A stretch of DNA of 64,000 nt from Sphingomonas sp. IC081 (lineage in GTDB: Bacteria; Pseudomonadota; Alphaproteobacteria; Sphingomonadales; Sphingomonadaceae): assembly GCF_006874585.1 (NCBI RefSeq), contig NZ_CP029761.1:2119001-2183000 (forward strand), read 5' to 3'. Below are positions 1 to 8,090 of the stretch, piece after piece. A program made the translations under genes and the position numbers. The notes beneath the pieces were generated by a model. That model saw nothing but the letters and a program-made list of their open reading frames with translations. It had not been told where the DNA came from and ran no database searches. Every line of letters starts with the position of its first letter. Position 1 is the first letter of the stretch.

Positions 1-382
1 AAAGGCCTGCGCCCGAAGTCAGCGGCAGGATCGCCTCACGCGCGGCGTCGACCTGCGAGGCATCGCGCACGGTGAAGGCAAGCTTGCCGCCCGAGCTGGA
101 GACATCGCCGATGGCGATCACCGGCTGGGCCTGGCCGAGACGGGTACGGACCGACTCTTCCATGGCTTCCAGACGCTGCTGGGTAACCTGGTCGCGGTTG
201 GCTTCAAGCAGCAGGCGGCTGCCGCCGGCAAGGTCGAGGCCAAGGTTGATCTTGTGATCGGGAAGAGCGCTGGGCCAGCGCACGTTCGGCGCCAGCGCGA
301 CCAGCGAAGGCAGGGCGCAGGCGCAGAAGAACAGCGTCAGCGCCCAGTACCAGGCCTTCTTCCAGGTGGAAAATTCGAGCAT
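1..382 (-). CDS. secD: Protein translocase subunit SecD (5' part, runs off the window)
   Basis: Inner-membrane subunit of the SecDF complex, which uses the proton gradient to help Sec-exported proteins leave the translocon. About 127 N-terminal residues are visible, starting MLEFSTWKKAWYWALTLFF. One membrane segment (about residues 8-30) is followed by the family signature INLGLDLAGGSRLLLE, typical of the start of the first periplasmic domain. The ATG at 382-380 sits 53 bases downstream of the yajC stop, and yajC-secD is the usual order in proteobacteria, so the two are probably co-transcribed; secF would be expected beyond base 1. The gene is cut by the window edge, not broken. Confidence 0.93.
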   Translation of the reverse strand, partial: MLEFSTWKKAWYWALTLFFCACALPSLVALAPNVRWPSALPDHKINLGLDLAGGSRLLLEANRDQVTQQRLEAMEESVRTRLGQAQPVIAIGDVSSSGGKLAFTVRDASQVDAAREAILPLTSGAGL

Positions 383-435
383 AGCCTCAGGCTTCTCTCA
401 ATTGGATGCAGGATCGAGACGTCTCGATCCACGCC

Positions 436-771
436 TCAGTCGTTGGCGGGCTTCGAGCCGGCGGGCGGGATGACGTCGACGATGGTCGACTTCACGGCCT
501 TGACGACCAGGCCCTGTGCCAGCTGGACGTCGGCATAGTTGTCGTCGACCTTGACGATCTTGCCGACAAAACCGCCGCCGGTCAGCACTTCGTCGCCCTT
601 CTTGAGGTCGGCGAGCTTGGCGCGGTGTTCCTTCTGCTGCTTCATCTGCGGACGCATGATGAGGAACCAGAAGATCGCCGCCATCGCCACGAAGGGCAGG
701 TACTGGATCCACGCGGGCGGAGCACCCGCGGGCGCGGCGGCGGCAAGCAGGTTGATGATCGAGCTTTGCAT
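436..771 (-). CDS. yajC: Preprotein translocase subunit YajC
   Basis: Small accessory membrane protein of the SecDF-YajC complex. The 111-residue product begins MQSSIINLL; one membrane helix at about residues 24-42 contains the family-typical FLIMRPQMKQQKEH at its cytosolic edge. It is followed by a small beta-rich domain with LKKGDEVLTGGGFVGKIVKV, diagnostic of YajC. A longer reading frame extends 22 residues upstream, but that extension is Arg-rich and unlike the family, so the ATG at 771 is preferred. It lies directly upstream of secD. Length is normal for the family. Confidence 0.95.
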   Translation of the reverse strand: MQSSIINLLAAAAPAGAPPAWIQYLPFVAMAAIFWFLIMRPQMKQQKEHRAKLADLKKGDEVLTGGGFVGKIVKVDDNYADVQLAQGLVVKAVKSTIVDVIPPAGSKPAND

Positions 772-1113
772 TGAGATGGAAGGCCTTCTGTCGTTTTGTC
801 CCGGCGAGGAATCGCGCCTTCGTCGATAAATCCGCATGGATCGGATTTGCGGCGCGCCCCGCCCGAAACACCGTCGCCGGATTTCATCGGATGGGCGCGG
901 TTAGCAATAAAGCGTAAGGCTGGCAACGCAGGCAGATACGCGCCCCGCCCCGGATCACCGGCAAATGGCATTCCTCGCCGCCACTTCAAGACGCCCCGCG
1001 CCGCAAGCGGCATTTTGCCATTTCATCCACAGCCTAGTGTCAGGGTCGGCGCAAAAAGTCGCAAAAGGGTGCTTGCGCAATCGAAAAGCCCTGCCTATAG
1101 GCCGCGCTCCGGT
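772..1113. other. Intergenic region between yajC and tRNA-Pro
   Basis: About 340 bases with no convincing gene. Short frames here have no family features and high-GC shadow composition. It must contain the yajC-secD promoter (minus strand) and the tRNA promoter (plus strand), but I cannot assign -35/-10 boxes with confidence. Confidence 0.5.
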
Positions 1114-1190
1114 CGGGACGTAGCGCAGCCTGGTAGCGCATCACACTGGGGGTGTGGGGGTCGGAGGTTCGAATCCTCTCGTCCCGACCA
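1114..1190 (+). tRNA. tRNA-Pro (anticodon GGG)
   Basis: A 77-nt cloverleaf. The acceptor stem CGGGACG pairs perfectly with CGTCCCG, the first pair C1-G72 being typical of proline tRNAs. The anticodon loop CTGGGGG gives GGG, the T-arm is GGAGG-TTCGAAT-CCTCT, and CCA is encoded. Reads Pro codon CCC (and CCU by wobble). Confidence 0.95.
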
Positions 1191-1194
1191 ATGA

Positions 1195-1238
1195 AAACCG
1201 CCGCTTCCTGCTTCGCGCAGGAGGCGGCGTTTTCGTAT
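1195..1238 (+). terminator. Likely intrinsic terminator after tRNA-Pro(GGG)
   Basis: Imperfect GC-rich hairpin (CGCCGC-TTCCTGC pairing with GCAGGA-GGCGGCG around a TTCG loop) followed by TTTTCG, starting 4 bases after the tRNA 3' end. Confidence 0.7.
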
Positions 1239-1401
1239 CGGCCTCGTATCAGCCTCGCATCGACCGGGCCGGCACGATCGGCGCCCCTCCCGCAACACAC
1301 GCCGCGCGCAGCATGCAGCCCGCGCGCCGGAGCGCATTTTCCTACATCGGCCGATTTGGCTATCTGGTTTCGGGCCTCAATCCGAAACGGAGTGCCTGCC
1401 C

Positions 1402-1815
1402 ATGCCACTGCTCGATTCGATCCTCGGTCCCGTCACCCGCATCATCGACAAGGTCATCCCCGACCCCGAAGCCCGCGACCGCGCGAAGCTCGAACTGCTC
1501 AGGATGGAAAACACCCAGGAACTGCAGATGCTTCAGGCGAGCCTCTCGGCCATCGTCGCGGAGGCCGGCTCATCCGACCCCTGGACCAGCCGCGCCCGCC
1601 CGAGCTTCCTCTACGTCATCTACGTCATGCTGCTGTGGTCCCTGCCGATGGGCCTGATCGGCGCTTTCAGCCCGCAGACCGCCCATGCCGTCGCCGCCAG
1701 CATGACCGGCTATCTCGGCGGCATTCCCGAACCGCTCTACGCGCTCTTCGGGACCGGCTATCTGGGCTATTCGGCGATGCGCCAGTGGGGCAAGGCCAGG
1801 GGCTCCGATCGCTGA
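1402..1815 (+). CDS. 3TM holin of the gene-transfer-agent type (GTA_holin_3TM-like)
   Basis: A 137-residue membrane protein. The N-terminus (MPLLDSILGPVTRIIDKVIP then DPEARDRAKLEL) and the following Gln-rich amphipathic helix match the holin family annotated as 'holin of 3TMs, for gene-transfer release' (PF11351). Hydrophobic segments lie at about 70-90 and 112-130, after the family-typical SRARPSFLY motif. Holins of this class are thought to permeabilise the inner membrane so that endolysin can release GTA or phage particles. No other phage or GTA gene is adjacent: it stands alone between a tRNA and aroQ, so its present role is unknown. Family assignment is from remembered motif similarity. 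Confidence 0.75.
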   Translation: MPLLDSILGPVTRIIDKVIPDPEARDRAKLELLRMENTQELQMLQASLSAIVAEAGSSDPWTSRARPSFLYVIYVMLLWSLPMGLIGAFSPQTAHAVAASMTGYLGGIPEPLYALFGTGYLGYSAMRQWGKARGSDR

Positions 1816-1973
1816 TCGCTCGCCGGTCCCGCGACAGACCACCCGGCTCCCGGCAAGCCCGCCTTGGCGGGAGCCTCCCCCTCCCGCGCTTGGCAGCAGC
1901 GGCGCACCTGCGCTAGACGGCCTGTGCCCGGCCGCATTCCCGCGCGCCGCAGATGTGAGGGATTAACGGAACA

Positions 1974-2411
1974 ATGGCAGCCAGGCTGGTCTACGTGCTC
2001 AACGGCCCCAACCTCAACCGGCTGGGCCTGCGCGAGCCCGGCATCTACGGATCGCAGACGCTCGACGATATCGGCGCCATGCTCGTCGAACGCGGCGAGA
2101 CGCTGGGCTTCGAGATCGACCTGCGCCAGTCCAACCATGAAGGCCACCTTGTCGACTGGCTCCACGAAGCCGAGGACAACGGCGCCCACGCCGTCCTGCT
2201 CAATGCCGGCGCCTATACGCACACCTCGATCGCGCTGCACGACGCGATCCGCTCGATCAAAGTTCCGGTGATCGAGGTCCACCTCTCCAACCCGCACCTG
2301 CGCGAGGAATTCCGCCACAAGTCGTGGGTCGGCATGGCCGCCAAGGGCACCGTCGCCGGCTTCGGCGCCCAGAGCTATCTGGTCGCGCTCGAAGCGGCCG
2401 CGACGCTCTGA
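1974..2411 (+). CDS. aroQ: 3-dehydroquinate dehydratase, type II
   Basis: Shikimate-pathway enzyme converting 3-dehydroquinate to 3-dehydroshikimate in the cytosol. The 145-residue length is typical of the dodecameric type II enzyme. Motifs: YVLNGPNLNRLGLREPGIYG near the N-terminus with the catalytic Tyr (GIYG, residue about 25) and flexible-loop Arg (LGLRE); LRQSNHEGHLVDWLHEA; LNAGAYTHTSIALHDA; and EVHLSNPHLREEFRHKSW carrying the catalytic His. The ATG start gives the family N-terminus. It is followed 22 bases later by a strong terminator. Confidence 0.96.
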   Translation: MAARLVYVLNGPNLNRLGLREPGIYGSQTLDDIGAMLVERGETLGFEIDLRQSNHEGHLVDWLHEAEDNGAHAVLLNAGAYTHTSIALHDAIRSIKVPVIEVHLSNPHLREEFRHKSWVGMAAKGTVAGFGAQSYLVALEAAATL

Positions 2412-2432
2412 TCACGGCTCCGGCCCCATAAA

Positions 2433-2471
2433 AACAACGCCGCGCCTCCATCCCGGAGGCGCGGCGTTGTT
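2433..2471 (+). terminator. Intrinsic terminator after aroQ
   Basis: A perfect 17-bp stem (AACAACGCCGCGCCTCC at 2433-2449 with its complement at 2455-2471) and a 5-base loop. The ends are A/T-rich, so it may act on both strands. Confidence 0.85.
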
Positions 2472-2531
2472 GCAGGCGAGAGTTCGCCGACGGACCCTGA
2501 AAAACGCGAGCCGCGCCCGACCGCGGGAAAC

Positions 2532-2999
2532 TCAGCCCTCCAGCGGCACGCCCGGCACGCTCTTGGCGGTGCGGATCGTCAGCGAGGTCTTGACGCTGTC
2601 CACGTTCGGCGCGGGCGTCAGCTTGCTGGTGAGGAATTCCTGGAAGCTCTGGAGGTCGCGGCTGACGATCTTCAGGATGAAGTCGATCTCACCATTGAGC
2701 ATGTGGCATTCGCGCACTTCGGGCAGACCCTTCATGTGGTCCTCGAACGCGCGGAGCGATTCTTCGGCCTGGCTCTTGAGGCTGACCAGCGCAAAGACGG
2801 TGATGGTGAAGCCGAGCTTCGAGGCATCGAGGTCGGCATGGTAGCCCTGGATGATGCCCGATTCTTCAAGGCTGCGGACACGTCGCAGGCACGGCGGCGC
2901 GGTCAGCCCCACGCGCTGCGCCAGTTCGACGTTGGTAATTCGACCTTCGCTCTGAAGCTCCGCCAGCAGGCGACGGTCGATTTCATCGAGATTGATCAT
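2532..2999 (-). CDS. Lrp/AsnC family transcriptional regulator
   Basis: A 155-residue feast/famine regulator: N-terminal winged HTH (LDEIDRRLLAELQSEGRIT, then ELAQRVGLTAPPCLRRVRSL) and a C-terminal RAM ligand-binding domain (LGFTITVFALVSL through GEIDFILKIVSRDLQSFQEF). Family members bind amino acids and control amino-acid transport or metabolism, often of a neighbouring gene. The frame is open 41 residues further upstream, but ATG 2999 gives the conserved Lrp N-terminus MINLDEIDRRLL. No amino-acid gene is adjacent, so the target cannot be inferred. It is transcribed away from the histidine-kinase-like gene at 3386. Confidence 0.9.
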   Translation of the reverse strand: MINLDEIDRRLLAELQSEGRITNVELAQRVGLTAPPCLRRVRSLEESGIIQGYHADLDASKLGFTITVFALVSLKSQAEESLRAFEDHMKGLPEVRECHMLNGEIDFILKIVSRDLQSFQEFLTSKLTPAPNVDSVKTSLTIRTAKSVPGVPLEG

Positions 3000-3385
3000 G
3001 CGAATCTTTCCTTGCGGGACGCCTCGGCGTGCGGGCCAGCCTCCATGGCTGTAACTTACACTCGAAAACGCCTGCGCCCCTGTAATTTTATTATCCCATA
3101 ACGTAATCGTCAGGCATTGCAACGCCTAGAAACAACCATCCGGCGCTAAGCGGCACTTAGCGGGGTGCCATCGCCATCCCGGTAGGGCAGGAGCGCGCCA
3201 CGCGCGGGGGCGGAACGGGCCGGGGAACGGGGCGCGAGAAAAAGATGCCCCCCGGTGAGGTCTCCTTAAGTGGTTTGCCTTAGGACAGTCCCGGGGCAGG
3301 AACGGTTGACAGTCTTGAGTATCGGCGGTGCATTGGTTCATGCGGAAGCACGCATGCGGCACGGCCGGACGATTTTGGAGCGGTA
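3000..3385. other. Divergent intergenic region, Lrp regulator / histidine-kinase-like gene
   Basis: About 385 bases holding the promoters of the two divergent genes. An AT-richer stretch near 3080-3110 could be the Lrp-gene promoter and autoregulatory region. No gene or clear operator recognised. Confidence 0.5.
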
Positions 3386-5332
3386 ATGCATTTCGACGAT
3401 CGCCTTGCAACGGTGTTGCAGCTGCCGAATTCGAGCGCGGCGCTGGCGCGCATCCAGTATCGGCAGCTGGTCGACATCCTCGGCCGGTTGCCGGGAAATG
3501 CGCGCTCCTGGGCCGTGGCGGCCGGCTTTGCGCAGCTCGCCCAGCTCGACAGGACGATTCCCGCCGCCGACCGTGCCCGTCTGGTCAGCCAGCCACTCCA
3601 GCCGCTGACCAACCCGCGCCTGCTGGCCCATCTGGCCGAAACCGAACCCGCCGTCGCCACCGCCGCCGTGCGCTGCGCACAATTGACGGAGGAGGCCTGG
3701 CTCGCGCTCGTTCCCGCTCTCCCCGTGCGTGCGCGCGGGATCCTTCGCCACCGCAGCGACCTTGGGGTACGGGTCGATGCCCTGCTCGAACAACTGGGCG
3801 TGCAGGATCGCGCCCTGCCTCCCGCCGAGGCGCTTGAGCTGGACGCGCTGCTCGAAAGTCCGGCAGCAGAAGCCCCGCCCGTCACCGCCCCCCCTGCTCC
3901 GGCGATGATCCGGCCGATCCCGCGCATGCCCGCGGCCGCGCCTCCCCCCGTTCAGGCCCCGGCCCCGCGCCCTGCCCCCGCTTCGCCGGCCACACGCCCC
4001 GGGGCACCGGCTGGGGCGACACCGACTGGCGCGACACCGACTGGCGCGACACCGGCTGGCACGACACCGGCGCCTTTTGCCGAGTTCGAGCAGGCCGCCG
4101 CCTCGCTTGGCACCCCGCCGCCGCCAACCAACACCGAAGCCGGGATCGGTGCCATCGTCCGCCGCATCGAGGAGTTCCGCAAGGCCCGCGAAGCGCAAGT
4201 AAACGGCGTCCACCACGCCGCCAACGATGCCGGATACGATGCCCCGCGCCTCCCGCTGGGCGATACCGCCGCCGGCTTGCCGCGCATTCCTGCCGCGATC
4301 GACTTTGCCACCGATTCCGAAGGCCGGGTTTCCTGGGCGGACGGCGTTCATGCCCCCTCGCTGATCGGGATGGACCTCACCGCCGCCGACGCCGCAGTCA
4401 AGGCCTCCGCCGGCATCGCCTCGTCCCTTCGCCACCGCGTGCCGCTGCGCGGCGCACAGATCGAGATTTCCGGCGCCCCGGCCGTCCAGGGCACCTGGCA
4501 GGTCGATGCGGTGCCCCGCTTCGAACCGGCGAGCGGCCGCTTCACCGGCTATTGCGGCCGCTTGCGCCGCCCCGCCGCGCTGGCCGCCGTCGGCGCCGCC
4601 ATGCAAGGCCACGGCGAGGCCGATCGCCTGCGCCAGATCCTGCATGAGCTGCGCACCCCCGCCAACGCCATCCAGGTCGCGGCCGAGATCATCCAGCAGC
4701 AGCTCTATGGCCCTGCCCCGCACGAATATCGCGCGCTGGCCGCGGCGATCGCCGGCGACTGCGCGCACATCCTTGCTGGCTTCGAGGAGCTCGACCGGCT
4801 GGTCCGGCTCGAGACCGGCGCGCTCAACATCGAGGCGGGCGAATGCGACCTGGCCCCGGTCCTGACCGAGACGGTCAACCGCCTCAAGGCCTGGACCCAG
4901 CCGCGCCGCAGCGGCTTCGCACTGCAGCCGCCCGCCGACGGCGCCGCGCTGATGCTGCCGCTCGATCGCGCCGAAACCGAACGCCTGCTGTGGCGCCTGC
5001 TCGCCGCGCTGGCCGGCTCGACCGCGCCCGACGAGATGCTCCCGCTCGCGTGGAGCGGCCAGGACGGCCGGATCACGCTGAGCGTCGGACTGCCCGCCGC
5101 GCTGGCGGCGCTGAACGAAAGCGGCCTTCCCGAAAACGCGCCGGGCGAGCGGGGACACGCGCTCTCCACCGGCATGTTCGGGCTGGGTTTCACGCTGCGA
5201 CTGGCTGCCGCCGAAGCCTCTGCTGCAGGTGGCGGCCTGCAGCGCGAAGGCGGCACGATCAGGCTGTGGCTTCCCGGCTTGACCGCCGCCAGTGCGGGCC
5301 ATAGCCAAGGCCTGAACAATCTGATGTTCTGA
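3386..5332 (+). CDS. Degenerate soluble sensor-histidine-kinase-like protein
   Basis: 648 residues with no signal peptide or membrane segment. Residues 1-160 are an Ala/Leu-rich helical region of unknown type. Residues 160-245 form a Pro/Ala/Thr linker with tandem TGATP repeats. A PAS-like domain lies at about 300-400 (IDFATDSEGRVSWADG through YCGRLRRP). A HisKA-like H-box follows, RQILHELRTPANAI, with phosphoacceptor His420. The C-terminal ATPase-like part is abnormal: the usual N-box Asn is replaced (ERLLWRLLAALAG) and no DxGxG G1 box is visible, although a G2-like GMFGLGFTLRLA is kept. It may therefore be a phosphotransfer or pseudokinase protein rather than an active kinase. No response regulator is adjacent. 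Confidence 0.75.
   Translation: MHFDDRLATVLQLPNSSAALARIQYRQLVDILGRLPGNARSWAVAAGFAQLAQLDRTIPAADRARLVSQPLQPLTNPRLLAHLAETEPAVATAAVRCAQLTEEAWLALVPALPVRARGILRHRSDLGVRVDALLEQLGVQDRALPPAEALELDALLESPAAEAPPVTAPPAPAMIRPIPRMPAAAPPPVQAPAPRPAPASPATRPGAPAGATPTGATPTGATPAGTTPAPFAEFEQAAASLGTPPPPTNTEAGIGAIVRRIEEFRKAREAQVNGVHHAANDAGYDAPRLPLGDTAAGLPRIPAAIDFATDSEGRVSWADGVHAPSLIGMDLTAADAAVKASAGIASSLRHRVPLRGAQIEISGAPAVQGTWQVDAVPRFEPASGRFTGYCGRLRRPAALAAVGAAMQGHGEADRLRQILHELRTPANAIQVAAEIIQQQLYGPAPHEYRALAAAIAGDCAHILAGFEELDRLVRLETGALNIEAGECDLAPVLTETVNRLKAWTQPRRSGFALQPPADGAALMLPLDRAETERLLWRLLAALAGSTAPDEMLPLAWSGQDGRITLSVGLPAALAALNESGLPENAPGERGHALSTGMFGLGFTLRLAAAEASAAGGGLQREGGTIRLWLPGLTAASAGHSQGLNNLMF
4017..4070 (+). repeat. 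15-bp tandem repeat in a coding linker (about 3.6 copies)
   Basis: Units CGACACCGACTGGCG at 4017-4031 and 4032-4046, a variant at 4047-4061 and a partial copy after it. They encode pentapeptides of the form TGATP in the linker of the histidine-kinase-like protein. Being 15 bp, copy-number change keeps the frame, so linker length may vary between strains. Confidence 0.85.
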
Positions 5333-5377
5333 ACTTCGTCGCCCGCCGGATGCGACCCGATCGGGGGAATTACCACT

Positions 5378-6400
5378 TTGCCGGGGCCCAATATTCTGAT
5401 TCCACCCGGACCGGGTGCGACCGCGCGATTTGGCGAGGGCTTCGGCCCGCGCTTCATCGTCACGGTCGACACCGAGGAGGAGTTCGACTGGGACGCCCCG
5501 CTGAGGCGTGACGGTCACAGCACCGCGACGGTCTCGGCGCTGCGCCAGTTCCAGCACTTCTGCGAGGGATTCGGGGTCAAGCCGATCTATCTGATCGACT
5601 ATCCGGTCGCCGATTCGCCGCATACCCCCAAGGCGATCGGCGACGCCGTCGCGGCCGGCCGCGCGGAAATCGGCGTGCAGCTTCATCCCTGGGTCAGCCC
5701 GCCGTTCGACGAGGAGGTGAACGAGTTCAACTCCTTCGCCGGGAACCTCCCGTTCGAACTGGAGCGCGAGAAGTTCGCCCGGCTTCACGCCCGCATCGTC
5801 GAGGCGTTCGGCACGGCCCCGCGCATCTATCGGGCGGGGCGTTACGGCCTCGGCCCGCGCACCGCGGAGATCCTCGCGGATTTCGGCATCGCCATCGACT
5901 CGTCGGTGCGCGCCCGGTTCGACTACAGCAGCACCGGCGGCCCCAACTATCGCGAGCATCCGCTGAAGCCCTACTGGATCGATGCGGAACGCCGCCTGCT
6001 CGAACTGCCGCTGACCACCGTCTATTGGGGGCCGCTGCGGCAGATGGGCAACGTGATCTATCCCCATCTCTGGCGCACGCCGCAAATGCGCGGGGTGCTG
6101 GCGCGCGCGGGGCTGCTGGAGCGTATCGCCCTGACCCCGGAAGGCATCAGCACCGAGGAAGCGCTGCGCGGCGTCGACATCGCGCTCGACGATGGCTTGC
6201 CGCTGCTGGTGTTCTCCTTCCACAGCCCCTCGCTGGCCCCCGGACACACCCCTTACGTCCAGACCGAAGCGGATCTCGAAGGGCTCTACGACTGGTGGCG
6301 GCAACTCTTCGCCCACCTCGAACGCCGGGGCGTCCGCCCGACCAGCGTTGCCGAAATCATGGACAGCGTGGCGCTTGCACCGAGCGACACTCCAAGCTAA
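5378..6400 (+). CDS. WalW-like polysaccharide deacetylase-family protein
   Basis: 340 residues, cytosolic by appearance (no signal peptide). The fold signature of NodB/polysaccharide-deacetylase-like proteins is present: FIVTVDTEEEFDWD near residue 26 (metal-binding Asp region), KPIYLIDYPVA, a HPW motif (EIGVQLHPWVSPPFDE), YRAGRYGLGPRTAEILADFGI and a C-terminal VFSFHSPSLAPGH. Such WalW-like proteins occur in polysaccharide-linked contexts; the substrate is unknown. The preferred start is TTG 5378, preceded by GGGGGAA at a sensible distance. It follows the histidine-kinase-like gene by 45 bases in the same direction and could share its transcript. Confidence 0.8.
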   Translation: MPGPNILIPPGPGATARFGEGFGPRFIVTVDTEEEFDWDAPLRRDGHSTATVSALRQFQHFCEGFGVKPIYLIDYPVADSPHTPKAIGDAVAAGRAEIGVQLHPWVSPPFDEEVNEFNSFAGNLPFELEREKFARLHARIVEAFGTAPRIYRAGRYGLGPRTAEILADFGIAIDSSVRARFDYSSTGGPNYREHPLKPYWIDAERRLLELPLTTVYWGPLRQMGNVIYPHLWRTPQMRGVLARAGLLERIALTPEGISTEEALRGVDIALDDGLPLLVFSFHSPSLAPGHTPYVQTEADLEGLYDWWRQLFAHLERRGVRPTSVAEIMDSVALAPSDTPS

Positions 6401-6445
6401 CGCGCTTGCGACTTGGGCTTGATCGCATGCCCTTGGCGACGGTGG

Positions 6446-6521
6446 GGGCCCGTAGCTCAGTGGTTAGAGCTGGCCGCTCATAACGGCTAGGTCGCGGGTT
6501 CAAATCCTGCCGGGCCTACCA
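6446..6521 (+). tRNA. tRNA with CAT anticodon, probably tRNA-Ile2 (lysidine type)
   Basis: A 76-nt cloverleaf: acceptor GGGCCCG/CGGGCCT (first pair G-U), anticodon loop CTCATAA, T-arm GCGGG-TTCAAAT-CCTGC, encoded CCA. CAT can mean Met or Ile2. The short D-loop AGTGGTTA resembles the E. coli ileX/ileY tRNAs more than elongator tRNA-Met, so Ile2 (reading AUA after lysidine modification) is preferred; automated tools may label it Met. Confidence 0.9.
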
Positions 6522-6727
6522 CCCCACCGTCAAAACCACCCCACCGTCAAAACTGCGCCTCCGCCCTGCCACCATAACGATACGGACCCGGCACCGGATG
6601 CCCGTGCCGCGGCGCAGCCGGCTGGCACAAGCGCCTCTCCACGATCCCGGCAAATTTTCCGAGTGCGTCAAACGGTGGAAAAGGGGCTTGCGCAGGAAAG
6701 GCGCGGAACCTAAGGGCTCTCGTGCGT

Positions 6728-6804
<77 letters not shown>

Positions 6805-6962
6805 ACTTCGCAAAATCTCTAAAATTCAGAGACTTGGAATACCGTTCACAACGGCAACGTAGCAGCAAAATGTAGCAGTTTTGCCAAACGTAAATTGTGG
6901 AAAACCTCGCCTTCCCGCAAAAAATTCGATGCCCCACCCCTTTTGGTGTGGTTTGATAGGGC

Positions 6963-7425
6963 ATGCCGATAACAATTAGCCATGTCGTGGAAGCGCTCTC
7001 GGCGCTTGGTGGGCGCGCCACCGTCGAGGAAATACACTGCAAGGTCTTAGAAATTGCGCCGGCGCCAATTCCCAAATCCAGTCGCCAAGTGGTGCGAGGC
7101 CGTCTGCAAGACCATTCTAGTGAGTCCAGCCACTACCGAGGCAAAGGCGACTTTTTCAGAAGCGTCCATGGACTTGCTGACCGTCGAGGCGTCTGGGAAT
7201 TGACGCCGGAAGCCAGGAAGGCCGAGATCGTAGATCGCAACGAAAAGACGCCAACCAACGCGCCAGGCCCACTCCAACCTCCCCGCAATCCGACATGGAG
7301 CAGGGATGAGCTTATCCTCGCGCTGGATATGTACATGGGCAATCCAGCTTCACCGCCAAGGAAAACGAGCGCTGAGGTTGCCGCGCTATCGGCAATTTTG
7401 AACAAGATGCATCGCCTGAGCGGCA
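6963..7425 (+). pseudogene. HNH-type restriction endonuclease-like gene, 3'-truncated by IS21 remnant
   Basis: An open frame from ATG 6963 running into the IS remnant. The first ~80 residues look like a winged-helix domain (ISHVVEALSALGGRATVEEI ... RGVWEL), as found at the start of Mrr/McrA-like restriction proteins. Residues 108-150 (NPTWSRDELILALDMY, then SAEVAALSAILNKMHRLSG) match the segment that precedes the HNH nuclease in many 5-methylcytosine-specific or generic HNH endonucleases. The HNH catalytic part is missing because similarity ends where antisense istA sequence begins (about 7425). Composition is less GC-rich than neighbouring genes, fitting transfer. The exact junction is uncertain by some 20 bases. 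Confidence 0.65.
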
Positions 7426-7978
7426 GTAGCGCCTGTGCGTCGAACACCATCTCTTGCGTCTCGCGAGGATAGGCACGGACAAATGGTGCCCGTGACCAGC
7501 AAAACCGCATATGCGCGACCTTCACGCGCATTGGCTTGCCGGCGATCTCGACGTCCTCATGGCTCCAGTCGAACTGGTAAGCCTCGCCGGGCCGGTACAT
7601 CAACGGGATGAACGCCTTGGTCATATCGCCGGCGTCAACGCGACGCTCACGCTTCCAGCGTGCAGCATAGCGCCGCACAGCGTCATAAGAGCCGCCAAAC
7701 CCTTCGCGCTGAAGCAGATCATGGATCCGCGTCATGCGAAGCCGGTCACGCCGGGGCAGCCCTTCGTTCTCTTCAAGCAGTTCTTCCAGGCGAGTGCTGA
7801 AAGGGCCGGTCTGCGGCCGATGCTGTTCCTTGCGCTCGTAACTGGCATCCGCGTTCGGCGCCCGGATCGCCTTGCGCACCGTGTTGCGCGACAGCCGCAA
7901 ATCCCGCGCTATCGCCTTGATCGGCTTACCGTCCCGGTGCTCCCGACGGATCCTCGTAATCGTCTCCACAACCAACAT
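7425..7978 (-). pseudogene. istA: IS21-family transposase IstA, 3'-truncated
   Basis: Begins MLVVETITRIRREHRDGKPI with the IstA helix-turn-helix (IKAIARDLRLSRNTVRKAIR). It continues through the region before the DDE core to EAYQFDWSHEDVEI, which carries the first catalytic Asp, and on to RETQEMVFDA. IstA-like sequence ends there; the remaining two thirds (rest of the rve domain) and the partner istB are absent. The reading frame continues into unrelated antisense sequence of the HNH-like gene. Non-functional remnant. Confidence 0.8.
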
Positions 7979-8030
7979 CCCTGTACCCGCCGTCCGGAAC
8001 CGAAACGGCGGCGCTTCTCACAATGAGATG

Positions 8031-8090
8031 AAGGGGGTCAATTTTAGACGCCGATCACCCCGCTAAGGGGGTCAATTTTGCACGCCGCTC
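8031..8090. repeat. IS21-type terminal direct repeats
   Basis: Two near-identical 26-bp copies of AAGGGGGTCAATTTTNNACGCCGNTC (8031-8056 and 8065-8090), upstream of istA, as in the multiple transposase-binding repeats of IS21-like ends. Base ~8090 is the IS edge inside the integrase gene. Confidence 0.75.

Noticed and set aside
4017..4070. Tandem repeats considered as a CRISPR fragment.
   Set aside because: Units are 15 bp with no spacers, in frame inside a coding linker. No CRISPR array or cas gene was seen anywhere in the window.
3338..6316. A 992-codon open frame on the minus strand opposite the histidine-kinase-like and deacetylase genes.
   Set aside because: It is antisense to two genes with clear domains. 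Its composition (Arg/Gly/Gln-rich) is the usual shadow of high-GC third positions, and it has no recognisable domain.
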